A DNA stretch of 36,950 bases from JAHIVN01 sp018816645 (GCA_043816305.1 JBDRHZ010000014.1:1-36950), one strand, 5' to 3'; counted from the stretch's first letter, positions 1 through 7,586 are shown. The notes: generated by a model not told the origin, from the letters alone. Translations and numbers: made by a program.

Positions 1-60
1 ATGTTTTGTATGTGATCCTGTCCAATACCTGATTCCCATATTCAAGTATGACACAGATAA

Positions 61-91
61 GTAAAATTTGAAAATTATTTTCAAATTTTAC
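61..91. repeat. perfect 15-bp-arm palindrome
   Basis: Positions 61-75 and 77-91 are exact reverse complements around a single central T at 76. The arms are AT-rich (GTAAAATTTGAAAAT on the left). As RNA it would need a small loop opened from the stem; as DNA it is a near-perfect two-fold site. Ten bases downstream a GC-rich hairpin follows. The pair could be a bidirectional terminator, the end of a mobile element or a recombination site. The sequence does not decide between these. Confidence 0.7.
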
Positions 92-99
92 TGCTTCAT

Positions 100-119
100 C
101 CCCGGGCTAAAGCCCTGGG
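100..119. repeat. GC-rich REP-like hairpin
   Basis: GGGC at 104-107 pairs with GCCC at 112-115 around a short A-rich loop, and CCC at 101-103 pairs with GGG at 117-119 with T116 bulged. Such CCCGGGCT-loop-AGCCC(T)GGG hairpins resemble REP-type elements mobilised by RAYT/IS200-like transposases. No transposase is seen in the window, so that link is only inferred from shape. Confidence 0.45.
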
Positions 120-311
120 ATTTCGCCTAGGTTTTATTAAAAACAATCCTGCAATAAATCCAAGATATTAAGTTTAATCCGGTTTCTGAGCGTTTTTCGC
201 TCATTTCAAAGTATACAACCCACTTAGATAGGAAAGATTGTGCAAAAGGATGGTTGCTGGATAGGCAGTATCTAAAAGTAGTTCTTTCAGTTTCAACTAT
301 TAAGCGTAAAA

Positions 312-698
312 TTAATTTACAAGAATAGCTTGTCTACCAACTTCAATGTCGAGAAGGAATCTACCTGTAACAAACCTGTACATTACCCCGCCAATCCTTC
401 TTTGAAATATATTGAACTGCCTTGCTGGATGGGTGTCAAATAATACACCTTCACTTCCCCATATATCTAGTGTATGGGCATCTGTAGAATGGATGACATA
501 AAAAAGTAATCTATACCCATCAGCATGAATCCTTGCAATAGCTTCCAAGCATCTATCTTCAGTAGTCAATAAAGGTCTACTAGCTTCAATAAAGAACACA
601 GCATGTCCAAATATACTCTCCGTTCGAATACCATCAGTTTCCACAGAGACAGTATGAATTAGAATATCCCCATGTTGTCTTATCGTTTCTAACTCCAT
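312..698 (-). CDS. hypothetical protein, 128 aa
   Basis: I do not recognise this protein. It is a soluble-looking 128-residue product with alternating hydrophobic segments (for example LLFYVIHST near residue 65) and no signal peptide, membrane helix or cysteine pair. It starts at an ATG (698) preceded by an AT-rich stretch with a TATTAT hexamer about 12 bases upstream and no Shine-Dalgarno sequence. It is divergent from the transglycosylase-like gene that follows. Together with the next two genes it forms an orphan block beside tRNA-Val, which may be an accessory insertion. It could be a fast-evolving small domain. Confidence 0.55.
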   Translation of the reverse strand: MELETIRQHGDILIHTVSVETDGIRTESIFGHAVFFIEASRPLLTTEDRCLEAIARIHADGYRLLFYVIHSTDAHTLDIWGSEGVLFDTHPARQFNIFQRRIGGVMYRFVTGRFLLDIEVGRQAILVN

Positions 699-748
699 CT
701 TTAGGCTATAATATACCTTCTATTTTATCACACTATAAGACCAGATAT

Positions 749-776
749 TTGATCTAATTGTGTTTTCTGGTATACT
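749..776 (+). promoter_or_regulatory. promoter, extended -10
   Basis: TTGATC (749-754), a 16-base spacer, and TATACT (771-776) preceded by TGG, i.e. an extended -10. The expected transcription start is near 783. That falls on the second in-frame GTG (781) of the transglycosylase-like gene, so the mRNA may be leaderless. Confidence 0.5.
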
Positions 777-780
777 CCCT

Positions 781-1422
781 GTGTTCAGGATTATATATGC
801 GTCATATACATACGTGAGCAAACTTCAGATTGTAAAATCTATTTTCTGGGTACTAGTAATAAATGTCTCTATTTTCCTGATTACTAATACTTATTTTATG
901 TTCGAAACGACTGTATCAATAGTCCAACTTTCTCATGGGCCTATTGACAATGAAGACGAATGGCTGAGAATTTATGAGTATAGGGATACAAACAATGCCA
1001 AAATATTACCTCTAAAGTTGAAATATCAGCTCTTAGGCGGGAAGTATTATATTGCTGAAGTAGAACCATTCTTAGCTGATATCGAAAAGATTCTTTCAAA
1101 AAGAGGCTATGATTTCGACGAAAAATTTATAAAAGGAATGTTTTATGTAGGTCAGCAGGAGAGTCACTGGACACCATGGAGAGTCGCTTCAATCGAAATA
1201 GGAGGTGGTCATCCGACAGGCATTTTTCAATTTCTTCCAGGTACTTTTAGAAGTGTATCATCTGAGGGAGACATTTTTTATCCGGAAGATCAAATAGATG
1301 CTTTTGTAACAATGGTTGAAAGAGATCGTGTTGATGAATTTGCGGTGATGTTTACTTGTAACTATGAACCTTGTATTGACAACGAGATACGTGACTATAT
1401 GTTTAATTTTTCTAATCAATAA
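781..1422 (+). CDS. membrane-anchored lytic transglycosylase-like protein
   Basis: Probably cleaves peptidoglycan glycan strands or acts as a wall-remodelling anchor outside the membrane. Counting from the GTG at 760, residues about 27-49 form one transmembrane helix. The domain after residue 125 has the lysozyme/SLT-like order: a Glu in QQES (Glu134, likely catalytic), then TGIFQFLPGTF, equivalent to the family's G-x-(M/F)-QF-x-P-x-T-(F/W) block, and then a YPEDQI segment near residue 175. Both in-frame GTGs (760, 781) are possible starts; the promoter favours 781. The 3' end overlaps the opposing gene by 11 bases, tail to tail. The fold call rests on motifs only, and the catalytic assignment is inferred. 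Confidence 0.6.
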   Translation: MFRIIYASYTYVSKLQIVKSIFWVLVINVSIFLITNTYFMFETTVSIVQLSHGPIDNEDEWLRIYEYRDTNNAKILPLKLKYQLLGGKYYIAEVEPFLADIEKILSKRGYDFDEKFIKGMFYVGQQESHWTPWRVASIEIGGGHPTGIFQFLPGTFRSVSSEGDIFYPEDQIDAFVTMVERDRVDEFAVMFTCNYEPCIDNEIRDYMFNFSNQ

Positions 1423-2578
1423 TTCCAAGTTCCTTCAGGATTAGATATACCCCACCAACACTCGGTCCAGGACTATTATATTCCACAGCTGGCAGATTCA
1501 TTATTCTATATGCTAACATTGGATCAATACTTAAATATTGTTCTCTTCCAGTGTATCCTGCAAATAAACTTGATACTACTTCATTGAAAAGTTGTTCGAC
1601 ACCAGCATCGATGGCTATATATCCAAGCGTATTTGTAGGAGTTAGGAGATCAAATCGACCATTGAAAATTACTGTTAGTGCTCCCACAGCTGATTTTATA
1701 GCAATGTAGAGATCAAATGCCCTCGCTCCGTTATGGTGAATTCTACTCAATGTTGAAAAATCTGCAAGAAAGAATTTGTCTTCAAAGGAAAGGCAGTTCC
1801 CAAGATGAGGTTGGCAATGAACATATCCTTTATCATGAAAATATCTAAGAGTTGCTCCTAATCCTTTTAAAGTGTCAGTGAGATTCGATTCTATAAACTC
1901 AGCATCCAGAAGCCCTTGAGAATATAAGCTGAGAAAATCCCCAAAACGTAAGCCTTGAAATGGAACTCTTGATATCACAAAGAACACTTTACCCGCATCA
2001 CCAGATAGTTTTCTATAAAAACCGAAACCTAACGGAATCGGAGCCAAAAAAGGTTTATCATCCCATCCTAAAACTAGTTCCATGGCATTACTTTTCTCAT
2101 GTACTTCCTGCTGGGTATAACCTCCAGTATATCTATATCTGGCGCGAACATTATCGAGGTAACCACTATGTAGTACACGAATAAAGCTGTGCAGCGAAGG
2201 AAACGCTTCTAGGATGTTAGATGTTGCTGGAGGCCTTATTGGAATACTTGGATCAGCGATAGCTACATTTGCACCTGATACATATAATATAAAAGGAGCA
2301 TATCCAATACCGCCTATCTGAATAGTATCGTATGACAGATCTCCTTTCTCATCAGAAATGAAGAAATTTCTTCCGCTTACACGCAATACTGGACTATGAT
2401 CTTGCCAGCGAACAACTCTCTCGACCATAGACAGACTATCGGGACTCATGCCGTATCCAGCTGCTTCTGCGGCTCGCGAGGGAACTAGATGTGTATTTGC
2501 CAATTTTCTAGCTAGAGCTGGAGATGGAACCTCAAATTGAAGGGTTCTGCGTGGTATGACGAGTTCTTGATCCGGCAT
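1412..2578 (-). CDS. protein-kinase-fold protein with altered catalytic loop
   Basis: The C-terminal half resembles the kinase/aminoglycoside-phosphotransferase superfamily. LRYFHDKGYVH leads into HCQPHLGN (residues 254-261), matching the HGDxHxxN catalytic loop, and FLADFSTL (residue 270 on) matches the Mg-binding DFG-like segment with Asp273. The catalytic-loop Asp is replaced by Gln256, while His258 and Asn261 remain, so it may be a pseudokinase or have changed chemistry. About 150 N-terminal residues match nothing I know. There is no signal peptide or membrane helix. It faces the transglycosylase-like gene with an 11-base overlap. The substrate (protein or small molecule) cannot be told. 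Confidence 0.5.
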   Translation of the reverse strand: MPDQELVIPRRTLQFEVPSPALARKLANTHLVPSRAAEAAGYGMSPDSLSMVERVVRWQDHSPVLRVSGRNFFISDEKGDLSYDTIQIGGIGYAPFILYVSGANVAIADPSIPIRPPATSNILEAFPSLHSFIRVLHSGYLDNVRARYRYTGGYTQQEVHEKSNAMELVLGWDDKPFLAPIPLGFGFYRKLSGDAGKVFFVISRVPFQGLRFGDFLSLYSQGLLDAEFIESNLTDTLKGLGATLRYFHDKGYVHCQPHLGNCLSFEDKFFLADFSTLSRIHHNGARAFDLYIAIKSAVGALTVIFNGRFDLLTPTNTLGYIAIDAGVEQLFNEVVSSLFAGYTGREQYLSIDPMLAYRIMNLPAVEYNSPGPSVGGVYLILKELGIID

Positions 2579-2812
2579 TTTTTAAATTGAATTTTTAAAC
2601 TACTATCCCGTAGTTGTTGAATCTGATGTGTAACTTACGTGATTATATCAGATATAAATGGAAGAACTAATTCTAATAACAATAATTATCGATATGTTGC
2701 CAGTCCGATAGCATAAACGACATGTAGCTTATATTTAGGGATGTTCGGTACAAGGTCCAGATAAGAACAACTCTCACAGAAACAACTAAGTACCTGTTGA
2801 GAAGAAGATAAC

Positions 2813-2889
2813 TGGTGGACAAGGTGGGACTTGAACTCACAACCTCCCCGATGTGACCGGGGTGCTCTAACCAGTTGAGCTACTTGTCC
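2813..2889 (-). tRNA. tRNA-Val (anticodon CAC)
   Basis: Read on the minus strand. The acceptor arm GGACAAG pairs perfectly with CTTGTCC and is followed by A73 and an encoded CCA. The D-arm block is GCTC..GAGC. The anticodon stem CCCCG/CGGGG encloses a 7-base loop GTCACAT, giving T33, anticodon CAC and A37. A 5-base variable loop follows. The T-arm is GTGAG-TTCAAGT-CCCAC with one A-C mismatch in the stem. CAC reads the valine codon GUG. I see no second tRNA close by. Confidence 0.88.
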
Positions 2890-2945
2890 GCAATCAATTT
2901 ACAATTTCTCTATGTACAATGTTATAATTGGTAATTGTGCATTTA

Positions 2946-3740
2946 TCATTGATATAAAGGAACGTGAATGAGTCTTCTTACATGGGAGTAATCTGGGGCA
3001 GAGCAAATCTCCTCCTTAGTAAAGTTTCTGCCTTCCAGTGCGTCTATCCACTCCTGACTACATAAACTCGCACTTGGATCAGATATTCGAACTTCTCCCA
3101 CTCTTACTCCATGTTCACTTCTATAGAACCTAGTAGAGTGCACATACTTGAACGATACAACAGTATCATTATCGTCCTTCACAACTTCAGAAATCAAAAG
3201 TACGTGAAACTGATCCAACAATCCCTTCGCACGTTTTGGGATTTTCGAGCGAATTATATCTCCCGGAAGGATTTTATTTAAATCCGAAATTTTCTCAGAA
3301 TTCAAATCTCCAGACAGATAATTTGCCGGAATATTTTCAACTGGTCTTAGAATTCTAGCAATCTTCCTATATAAACTCTGTTTTGGATATTCTAGGTAGT
3401 TCCAGAGATGTTTCTTTCGTTCACTTCTTAACCAGTAATCGAGAATTTGTACAACGAAACCAGAGCAGTCAATTCCAAGGCGTCTTTTGACTAGGAACTC
3501 GCGGATATCACCAACAGTCATATTTGCAAAATCCACCCCCCTCAGCTTTTCAAATATCAGACTTTCCTGAATGATCTCCTCTGGTGATCCCTTGCCGATA
3601 AGAACACGCAGGTTCATTCTTTGTCTGTACTTCTTGATGTTTATATAGTACGGACAACGAACTTTTTTTCCGTTTAACAGCAAATTGAAGTATTGATTGA
3701 CAAAGTATCTTACTGATTCGGGTAACTGTAATGTTTTCAT
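2946..3740 (-). CDS. NlpC/P60-like cysteine hydrolase (cytosolic)
   Basis: A 264-residue protein with NlpC/P60 hallmarks. GIDCSGFV at residues 89-96 supplies the nucleophile Cys92; PGDIIR lies at about 159; the FHVLL segment gives a likely catalytic His179; a further His201 lies in YVHST. Family members cleave gamma-D-Glu-diaminopimelate or related peptide/amide bonds or act as transpeptidases. This one lacks a signal peptide, so an intracellular substrate is likely. It is the last gene of a three-gene operon, 12 bases after the ATP-grasp gene and itself downstream of a threonine-synthase-like gene. It may therefore hydrolyse or transfer what the ligase makes; that is inference. The start is the ATG at 3740. 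Confidence 0.65.
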   Translation of the reverse strand: MKTLQLPESVRYFVNQYFNLLLNGKKVRCPYYINIKKYRQRMNLRVLIGKGSPEEIIQESLIFEKLRGVDFANMTVGDIREFLVKRRLGIDCSGFVVQILDYWLRSERKKHLWNYLEYPKQSLYRKIARILRPVENIPANYLSGDLNSEKISDLNKILPGDIIRSKIPKRAKGLLDQFHVLLISEVVKDDNDTVVSFKYVHSTRFYRSEHGVRVGEVRISDPSASLCSQEWIDALEGRNFTKEEICSAPDYSHVRRLIHVPLYQ

Positions 3741-3752
3741 AATGATTTTACA

Positions 3753-5228
3753 CTATTTTACCAATTCTCTAAGCACTATATTATCATTTAGACCTTTAAG
3801 CATTACCATATAAATTATTTTTATCTTACCTTGCTCGTCAAGCAACGAATCCTTGACCTGAATACGAGCAACTTCGTTATTTGAACTGATAATTTTACCT
3901 TCTTTTGCTGCTAGTATAAGTATACCAGCTTTGTCGATGCCATCAACAGCATATGTCTCGTTCTGAAGTACAAGCGGCATATTGCGGTCTTCTGTAGTGA
4001 AAATTACATTTCTTTTTTGTTTGGGCTGGCCCCTTGTCCAATCAAATGCACTGTTATCGCCCAAAATTCGGTATGTACCCGCTTTCACAGAACCAATAAC
4101 TTTTGCATCACGGTCAAACTTGTTTCGAAGGAAAAGTTGAGATGCCTGGATTGGCTTTGAGGCATCAGCGTTATATGCTTTTACATCTATCCCGTAGTCT
4201 ATGTTCAGAAATTCAGCTATTGCCAATAGATTTAATGGAATCTGCCCGGATTCGATCTGAAGTTTTGAGTGCATAGGAATAGAAGCCGGCTGACGTGCGT
4301 TGATTTCAATGACGTAAACTTTGTCTGTCTGATTATCAAGTACAAAATCAAGTCCGAAAAGTCCTTTGAATCCTGAGTTCTTCATGGCCATTCCGATGTT
4401 TTCTATAAACTTGCTAATATCTGATAATACTTCCCGACTAAGTTTCTCTATGAATTCCCAGTCATTGCCTACAGTTCCTGCTTTTTTAGAAGTACATTCC
4501 TCTACACCGGTTATCTGGAAACTCAGGCCCCCCCAGCAAATACCATGCTTTGTGACACAGGCATTAACAGTATAGGCAGGTCCAATAATTTTTTTTGAAA
4601 TTCTGACACTTCTATTTGGGAAAAGTTCCTTCAATTCGTCCAGCTGTGCTTTCGAATCTATTTCAATTGTACCACCCCCTGTATGTCCCCTGTTGAATTG
4701 AACAATGAAATTCTCATCTAGTTCCTTAACCAACTGGGAATAATCTGTATCCCTCAATTCGTTCACAACTGTCTTTGGGATACGGATATCTAGAGTCTTT
4801 AGTATTTCATATTGTGGCAATTTCAGCTCGAACTTACGATTTAATTCTGAGGAAGTGTTTAATAAGCCAAAATTCATCTTCTGGGCACTTCTCTCAAGGT
4901 TTGGCGCAATTTTGAAGAACATAAAGTAGCCCTGGTTTTGATTGGCATTTGATTTTATAAAACTTTGAACTTCATTCTGCCAGAGAAGTCTATTGGAATT
5001 TCTCATAATGATATTTTGTCTGTCTAGCGCCTTCTCAAGAGAAAATACACTAATCTTATTCTTTTGAAGATAGTCTATAATATCGTTGTCATCATTGCAT
5101 ATTATGTGATAATTGTTGATGTGTTTCTCAAGACCAAGTGCACGCTCTGCATCATTTGTTACAAAAAAAATGGGCTTATCTTGGGAAATAGCGTTAACTT
5201 TATCTAGAAGTGATTTGAAAGTATCCAT
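3753..5228 (-). CDS. ATP-grasp ligase
   Basis: A 491-residue enzyme of the ATP-grasp carboxylate-amine ligase superfamily, which activates a carboxylate as acyl phosphate and joins it to an amine or thiol. Domain order: a Rossmann-like pre-ATP-grasp region (residues 1-115), an ATP-grasp core (about 125-345) and a beta-rich C-terminal domain (about 360-491). In the core, GHTGGGTIEI (181-190) is the glycine-rich loop over ATP. Asp294 in GLDFV and Glu308/Asn310 in VIEINARQ are the metal ligands. It is longer than LysX/RimK (about 280 aa) and closer in layout to carbamoyl-phosphate-synthase-like or peptide-forming members. It lies 33 bases after the PLP gene and 12 before the NlpC/P60-like gene. 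Substrates are unknown. Confidence 0.75.
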   Translation of the reverse strand: MDTFKSLLDKVNAISQDKPIFFVTNDAERALGLEKHINNYHIICNDDNDIIDYLQKNKISVFSLEKALDRQNIIMRNSNRLLWQNEVQSFIKSNANQNQGYFMFFKIAPNLERSAQKMNFGLLNTSSELNRKFELKLPQYEILKTLDIRIPKTVVNELRDTDYSQLVKELDENFIVQFNRGHTGGGTIEIDSKAQLDELKELFPNRSVRISKKIIGPAYTVNACVTKHGICWGGLSFQITGVEECTSKKAGTVGNDWEFIEKLSREVLSDISKFIENIGMAMKNSGFKGLFGLDFVLDNQTDKVYVIEINARQPASIPMHSKLQIESGQIPLNLLAIAEFLNIDYGIDVKAYNADASKPIQASQLFLRNKFDRDAKVIGSVKAGTYRILGDNSAFDWTRGQPKQKRNVIFTTEDRNMPLVLQNETYAVDGIDKAGILILAAKEGKIISSNNEVARIQVKDSLLDEQGKIKIIYMVMLKGLNDNIVLRELVK

Positions 5229-5261
5229 ACTACTTAAAACAATGATTAAACTTTTAAAAAA

Positions 5262-6251
5262 CTATTTACCGCTAAGGATTAATAATGGAATTTTGATATT
5301 ATGATTATGCAGTAAAGCTTTTTTGAATCCAGCAAGCGAGAGAGCAGAATCATACGAAGTTTTGATCCCACAAGATTCATTTAAAATTCTTCTAGCCTCA
5401 TCTATCTCATCATCATTTACGACCCAGCCTGTACCGCCAGATTTTGTCACTATATTTGATACCTGATCTTTTCGCAGAGCAACTCTATCAGATATAGCAG
5501 ACGAAAGGCTTGTCTCGGATTTTTTATATTGCTGGTCATAAATTGAAGCTATTGGGTGAATTTTGGTAGTCTGAACGATATGCAGTCTTGGACAGGGCTT
5601 ATCAACATCATAGAAGCCACTGTAAATGCCAAGGGTGCTTGCACCACTGCTGCAAGGTATAAAAATCGCATCGATTTGTTTTACCTGCTTTACAAGTTCA
5701 TAAGATATTGTCTTGTAGCCAACTGGAGCAAGATCGTCCGTTGAACCTCTAAGATAAACAAAACCCTTCTTTCGTGAAAACTTTAAGGCATCTGACTTTG
5801 CTCTACTAGTAAAGTTTAGTGTAAGATCCAGTTTTGTGATCTGTTTTATCTCCCCGCTGCGTATTCCAGTAAAATCTATTTCGTCTATGTAGGCCGTTTC
5901 GAAAACTCTGATCAGCTTTTCATCAGGTATTTTGTCTGAGATGTATACATGCAAATTACAATTAGCTTTCCGACAATATCCGATGGCAGAAATAGCAGCA
6001 TTTCCCGAAGAGGATATGACAAAATCTTTCTTTCCGCTTTGCAGGTATGCGCTGATTTGAAACGCAATGCTGCGATCTTTAAACGAACCTGTCGGATTCA
6101 AATCCTCTCTCTTGAGGTAGACATACTTGACTCCCATATGTTTAGCAAGTTTATCACAGTTGGTACAGGGAGTATTTCCTTCACCTAAGGAAAGTCGAAA
6201 TTGAGGTTTGACGTCTTTTGTAAACAAATGTCTATAAGTCCAAATACCCAT
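5262..6251 (-). CDS. threonine-synthase-like PLP enzyme
   Basis: A fold-type II PLP enzyme of 329 residues. SLGEGNTP (21-28) and NPTGSFKDR (52-60) are characteristic of threonine synthase, with Lys58 as the Schiff-base lysine. SSSGNAAIS (80-88) is the substrate/cofactor Asn loop, and CSSGAST (200-206) takes the place of the usual glycine-rich phosphate loop. The family makes threonine from O-phosphohomoserine or does related beta/gamma replacement and elimination. No homoserine pathway gene is nearby, and the protein stops soon after a LILSGK segment, slightly short for ThrC. As the first gene of an operon with an ATP-grasp ligase it more likely makes an amino acid for ligation; this is inferred. 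The start is the ATG at 6251. Confidence 0.7.
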   Translation of the reverse strand: MGIWTYRHLFTKDVKPQFRLSLGEGNTPCTNCDKLAKHMGVKYVYLKREDLNPTGSFKDRSIAFQISAYLQSGKKDFVISSSGNAAISAIGYCRKANCNLHVYISDKIPDEKLIRVFETAYIDEIDFTGIRSGEIKQITKLDLTLNFTSRAKSDALKFSRKKGFVYLRGSTDDLAPVGYKTISYELVKQVKQIDAIFIPCSSGASTLGIYSGFYDVDKPCPRLHIVQTTKIHPIASIYDQQYKKSETSLSSAISDRVALRKDQVSNIVTKSGGTGWVVNDDEIDEARRILNESCGIKTSYDSALSLAGFKKALLHNHNIKIPLLILSGK

Positions 6252-6300
6252 GTGATGTTTGTAGTCAAATAGCGTTTAAAAGTTACAAGTTAATAGGGCC

Positions 6301-6317
6301 ACCCCGCTTTGCGGGGT
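6301..6317. promoter_or_regulatory. GC-rich hairpin in the divergent intergenic region
   Basis: ACCCCGC (6301-6307), loop TTT, GCGGGGT (6311-6317): a perfect 7-bp stem in otherwise AT-rich DNA between the divergent PLP-enzyme and LysW-like genes. On the plus strand it is followed by TTCCTCTT, a weak terminator tail. No plus-strand gene lies just upstream, so it may instead be a leader attenuator, a barrier to read-through, or an operator. Confidence 0.45.
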
Positions 6318-6393
6318 TTCCTCTTCAATTGAAATCTCAAAGAGTTTATGTTATCTTTGAACGACATTATAGATTATATATCACAAAAACAAA

Positions 6394-6561
6394 ATGGATA
6401 AAAAATTACAATGCCCTGAATGTAAAAATGACATCACTCTTGAGAAAGAATTTTCTGATGGTGACGTGATAGAATGTTCCTTCTGTGGAATAGAACTTGA
6501 AGTTGTAGGAAAGAATGAAGATGGAACTTTAAGAGTAGAAATCATCGAGGAGGAGAAATAG
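6394..6561 (+). CDS. LysW-like zinc-ribbon carrier protein, 55 aa
   Basis: A small acidic protein with two CxxC knuckles: CPEC at residues 7-10 and CSFC at 28-31, followed by GIELEVVGKN. Spacing and wording match LysW, the amino-group carrier protein of alpha-aminoadipate lysine/ornithine synthesis (CPEC, about 17 residues, CxxC, G-x-ELEVVG). In LysW the C-terminal Glu of EDWGE is the attachment site. Here the tail is acidic but ends EIIEEEK, so EDWGE is missing and a Lys follows the last Glu. It starts at an ATG after an A-rich stretch. It is divergent from the PLP-enzyme/ATP-grasp operon, the only partner genes in sight. It could be a carrier for that ligase or a free-standing zinc ribbon. 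Confidence 0.7.
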   Translation: MDKKLQCPECKNDITLEKEFSDGDVIECSFCGIELEVVGKNEDGTLRVEIIEEEK

Positions 6562-6604
6562 TCAATTATTTTAGAACAGGATAGCTTCAGTCTTAATCAT
6601 TACC

Positions 6605-7141
6605 TTAAACCGCGTCTAAGTGTAATATGTGTTTCTCTAGAATCTCACTAAAAACTTCCCTGAGTGTTACAAGTTCATCTTCGGTGAATTTATCTAGGAC
6701 ATACTTCTTTCCAGGAATCTTCCGATTTATCCTATTTTCGATACCAATTCGAATTCTAAAGAAATGCGTCGTCCCCAAGTGCTGCTCGGCTGACAAAACC
6801 CCGTTGTGCTCTCTGGGCGACTTACCAAACTGGTACTTACACATTCCTAGTGGAATATCAAGATCATCGTGAGCGATGATTAGGTCATTTTCTATGTCAG
6901 CATCATACCACTTTACAATCTCTTTTATGGCTAAACCGCTGTCGTTCATAAAAGTTTTCAGCTTTGCAAGAACTAGACCGCTACGGTACTTGTAAACGGT
7001 AGAATTTTGAAGCTTGCTTTCATTAAAACTAACAGATTCATCCAGTAGGTATGAGATTAAAAGCAGTCCAGCGTTATGGCGAGTATATTTATATTCCGAA
7101 CTTGGATTTCCTAAGCCTATGATAATTTTTCTTTTATTCAT
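6605..7141 (-). CDS. pth: peptidyl-tRNA hydrolase
   Basis: Frees tRNA from peptidyl-tRNA released by stalled or aborted ribosomes. The N-terminus IIIGLGNPSSEYKYTRHNAG is the family signature, with the active-site His in TRHNAG. The conserved FMNDSG and HDDLD segments follow, the latter with the catalytic Asp. The 178 residues are close to the usual 185-195. I take the ATG at 7141 rather than the in-frame TTG at 7153: that ATG overlaps the stop of dtd by 8 bases, typical of translational coupling. It is the last gene of the rodA-to-pth operon. Confidence 0.93.
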   Translation of the reverse strand: MNKRKIIIGLGNPSSEYKYTRHNAGLLLISYLLDESVSFNESKLQNSTVYKYRSGLVLAKLKTFMNDSGLAIKEIVKWYDADIENDLIIAHDDLDIPLGMCKYQFGKSPREHNGVLSAEQHLGTTHFFRIRIGIENRINRKIPGKKYVLDKFTEDELVTLREVFSEILEKHILHLDAV

Positions 7142-7586
7142 TATAGCTATCAAGTATTAATGTTACTGGGCCCAAATTTTCCTGTTCAATAGTCATCTTG
7201 GCACCGAATTTGCCCGATTTTACACTTTTTTGATTATATAATCTTGAAACTTCTGTTATAAATTTATTATAAATTTCTTCGGCCCTATCAGGTGACTCTG
7301 CTTTCCCGAAGTATGGTCGCCTTCCTTTTGTGAGATCAGCAAACAAAGTAAATTGTGAGATAACTAATAACTCTCCTTTGATATCACTCAAGCTTAGATC
7401 GAATTTATCACCATCATTTGCAAAAATTCGAAGTTCCAATACTTTGTTAGCAATATAATGAATATCTGATTCTTTGTCACCTTGCGCTATCCCAAGGTAA
7501 ACAACAATTCCTTTTCCTATGCCTGAGTAAGTAGCATTGCCGATAACTATGGATGCTTTATTTACATTTTGAATGATAGCTCTCAT
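7134..7586 (-). CDS. dtd: D-aminoacyl-tRNA deacylase
   Basis: Removes D-amino acids, and glycine mischarged on tRNA-Ala, from tRNA, acting by substrate-assisted RNA catalysis. Both DTD signatures are present: SQFTL (about residue 77) and the cross-subunit Gly-cisPro motif in NLGPVTL near the C-terminus. The 150-residue length is the family norm for this homodimer. It lies between gatA and pth and overlaps pth by 8 bases, so the three belong to one aminoacyl-tRNA quality-control segment of the operon. Confidence 0.93.
   Translation of the reverse strand: MRAIIQNVNKASIVIGNATYSGIGKGIVVYLGIAQGDKESDIHYIANKVLELRIFANDGDKFDLSLSDIKGELLVISQFTLFADLTKGRRPYFGKAESPDRAEEIYNKFITEVSRLYNQKSVKSGKFGAKMTIEQENLGPVTLILDSYNE

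Larger units (their letters stand above)
1..311. other. gene-free lead-in with two hairpin elements
   Basis: No convincing reading frame lies here on either strand. The stretch holds a perfect AT-rich palindrome at 61-91 and a GC-rich imperfect hairpin at 100-119, listed separately. The remaining bases are ordinary AT-rich intergenic sequence with no promoter or RNA gene that I can support. Confidence 0.6.

Noticed and set aside
1960..2184. 74-codon plus-strand frame
   Set aside because: It lies antisense within the kinase-fold gene, with no promoter and no protein-like features.
2813..2889. reading the tRNA as tRNA-Asp because GTCAC occurs in the anticodon loop
   Set aside because: With 5-bp stems on both sides the 7-base loop is GTCACAT, which places T at 33 and CAC at 34-36, so it is tRNA-Val(CAC).
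6093..6112. T-arm-like GATTCAAATCC suggesting a tRNA
   Set aside because: It is within the threonine-synthase-like coding sequence, and no acceptor or anticodon stem can be built around it.
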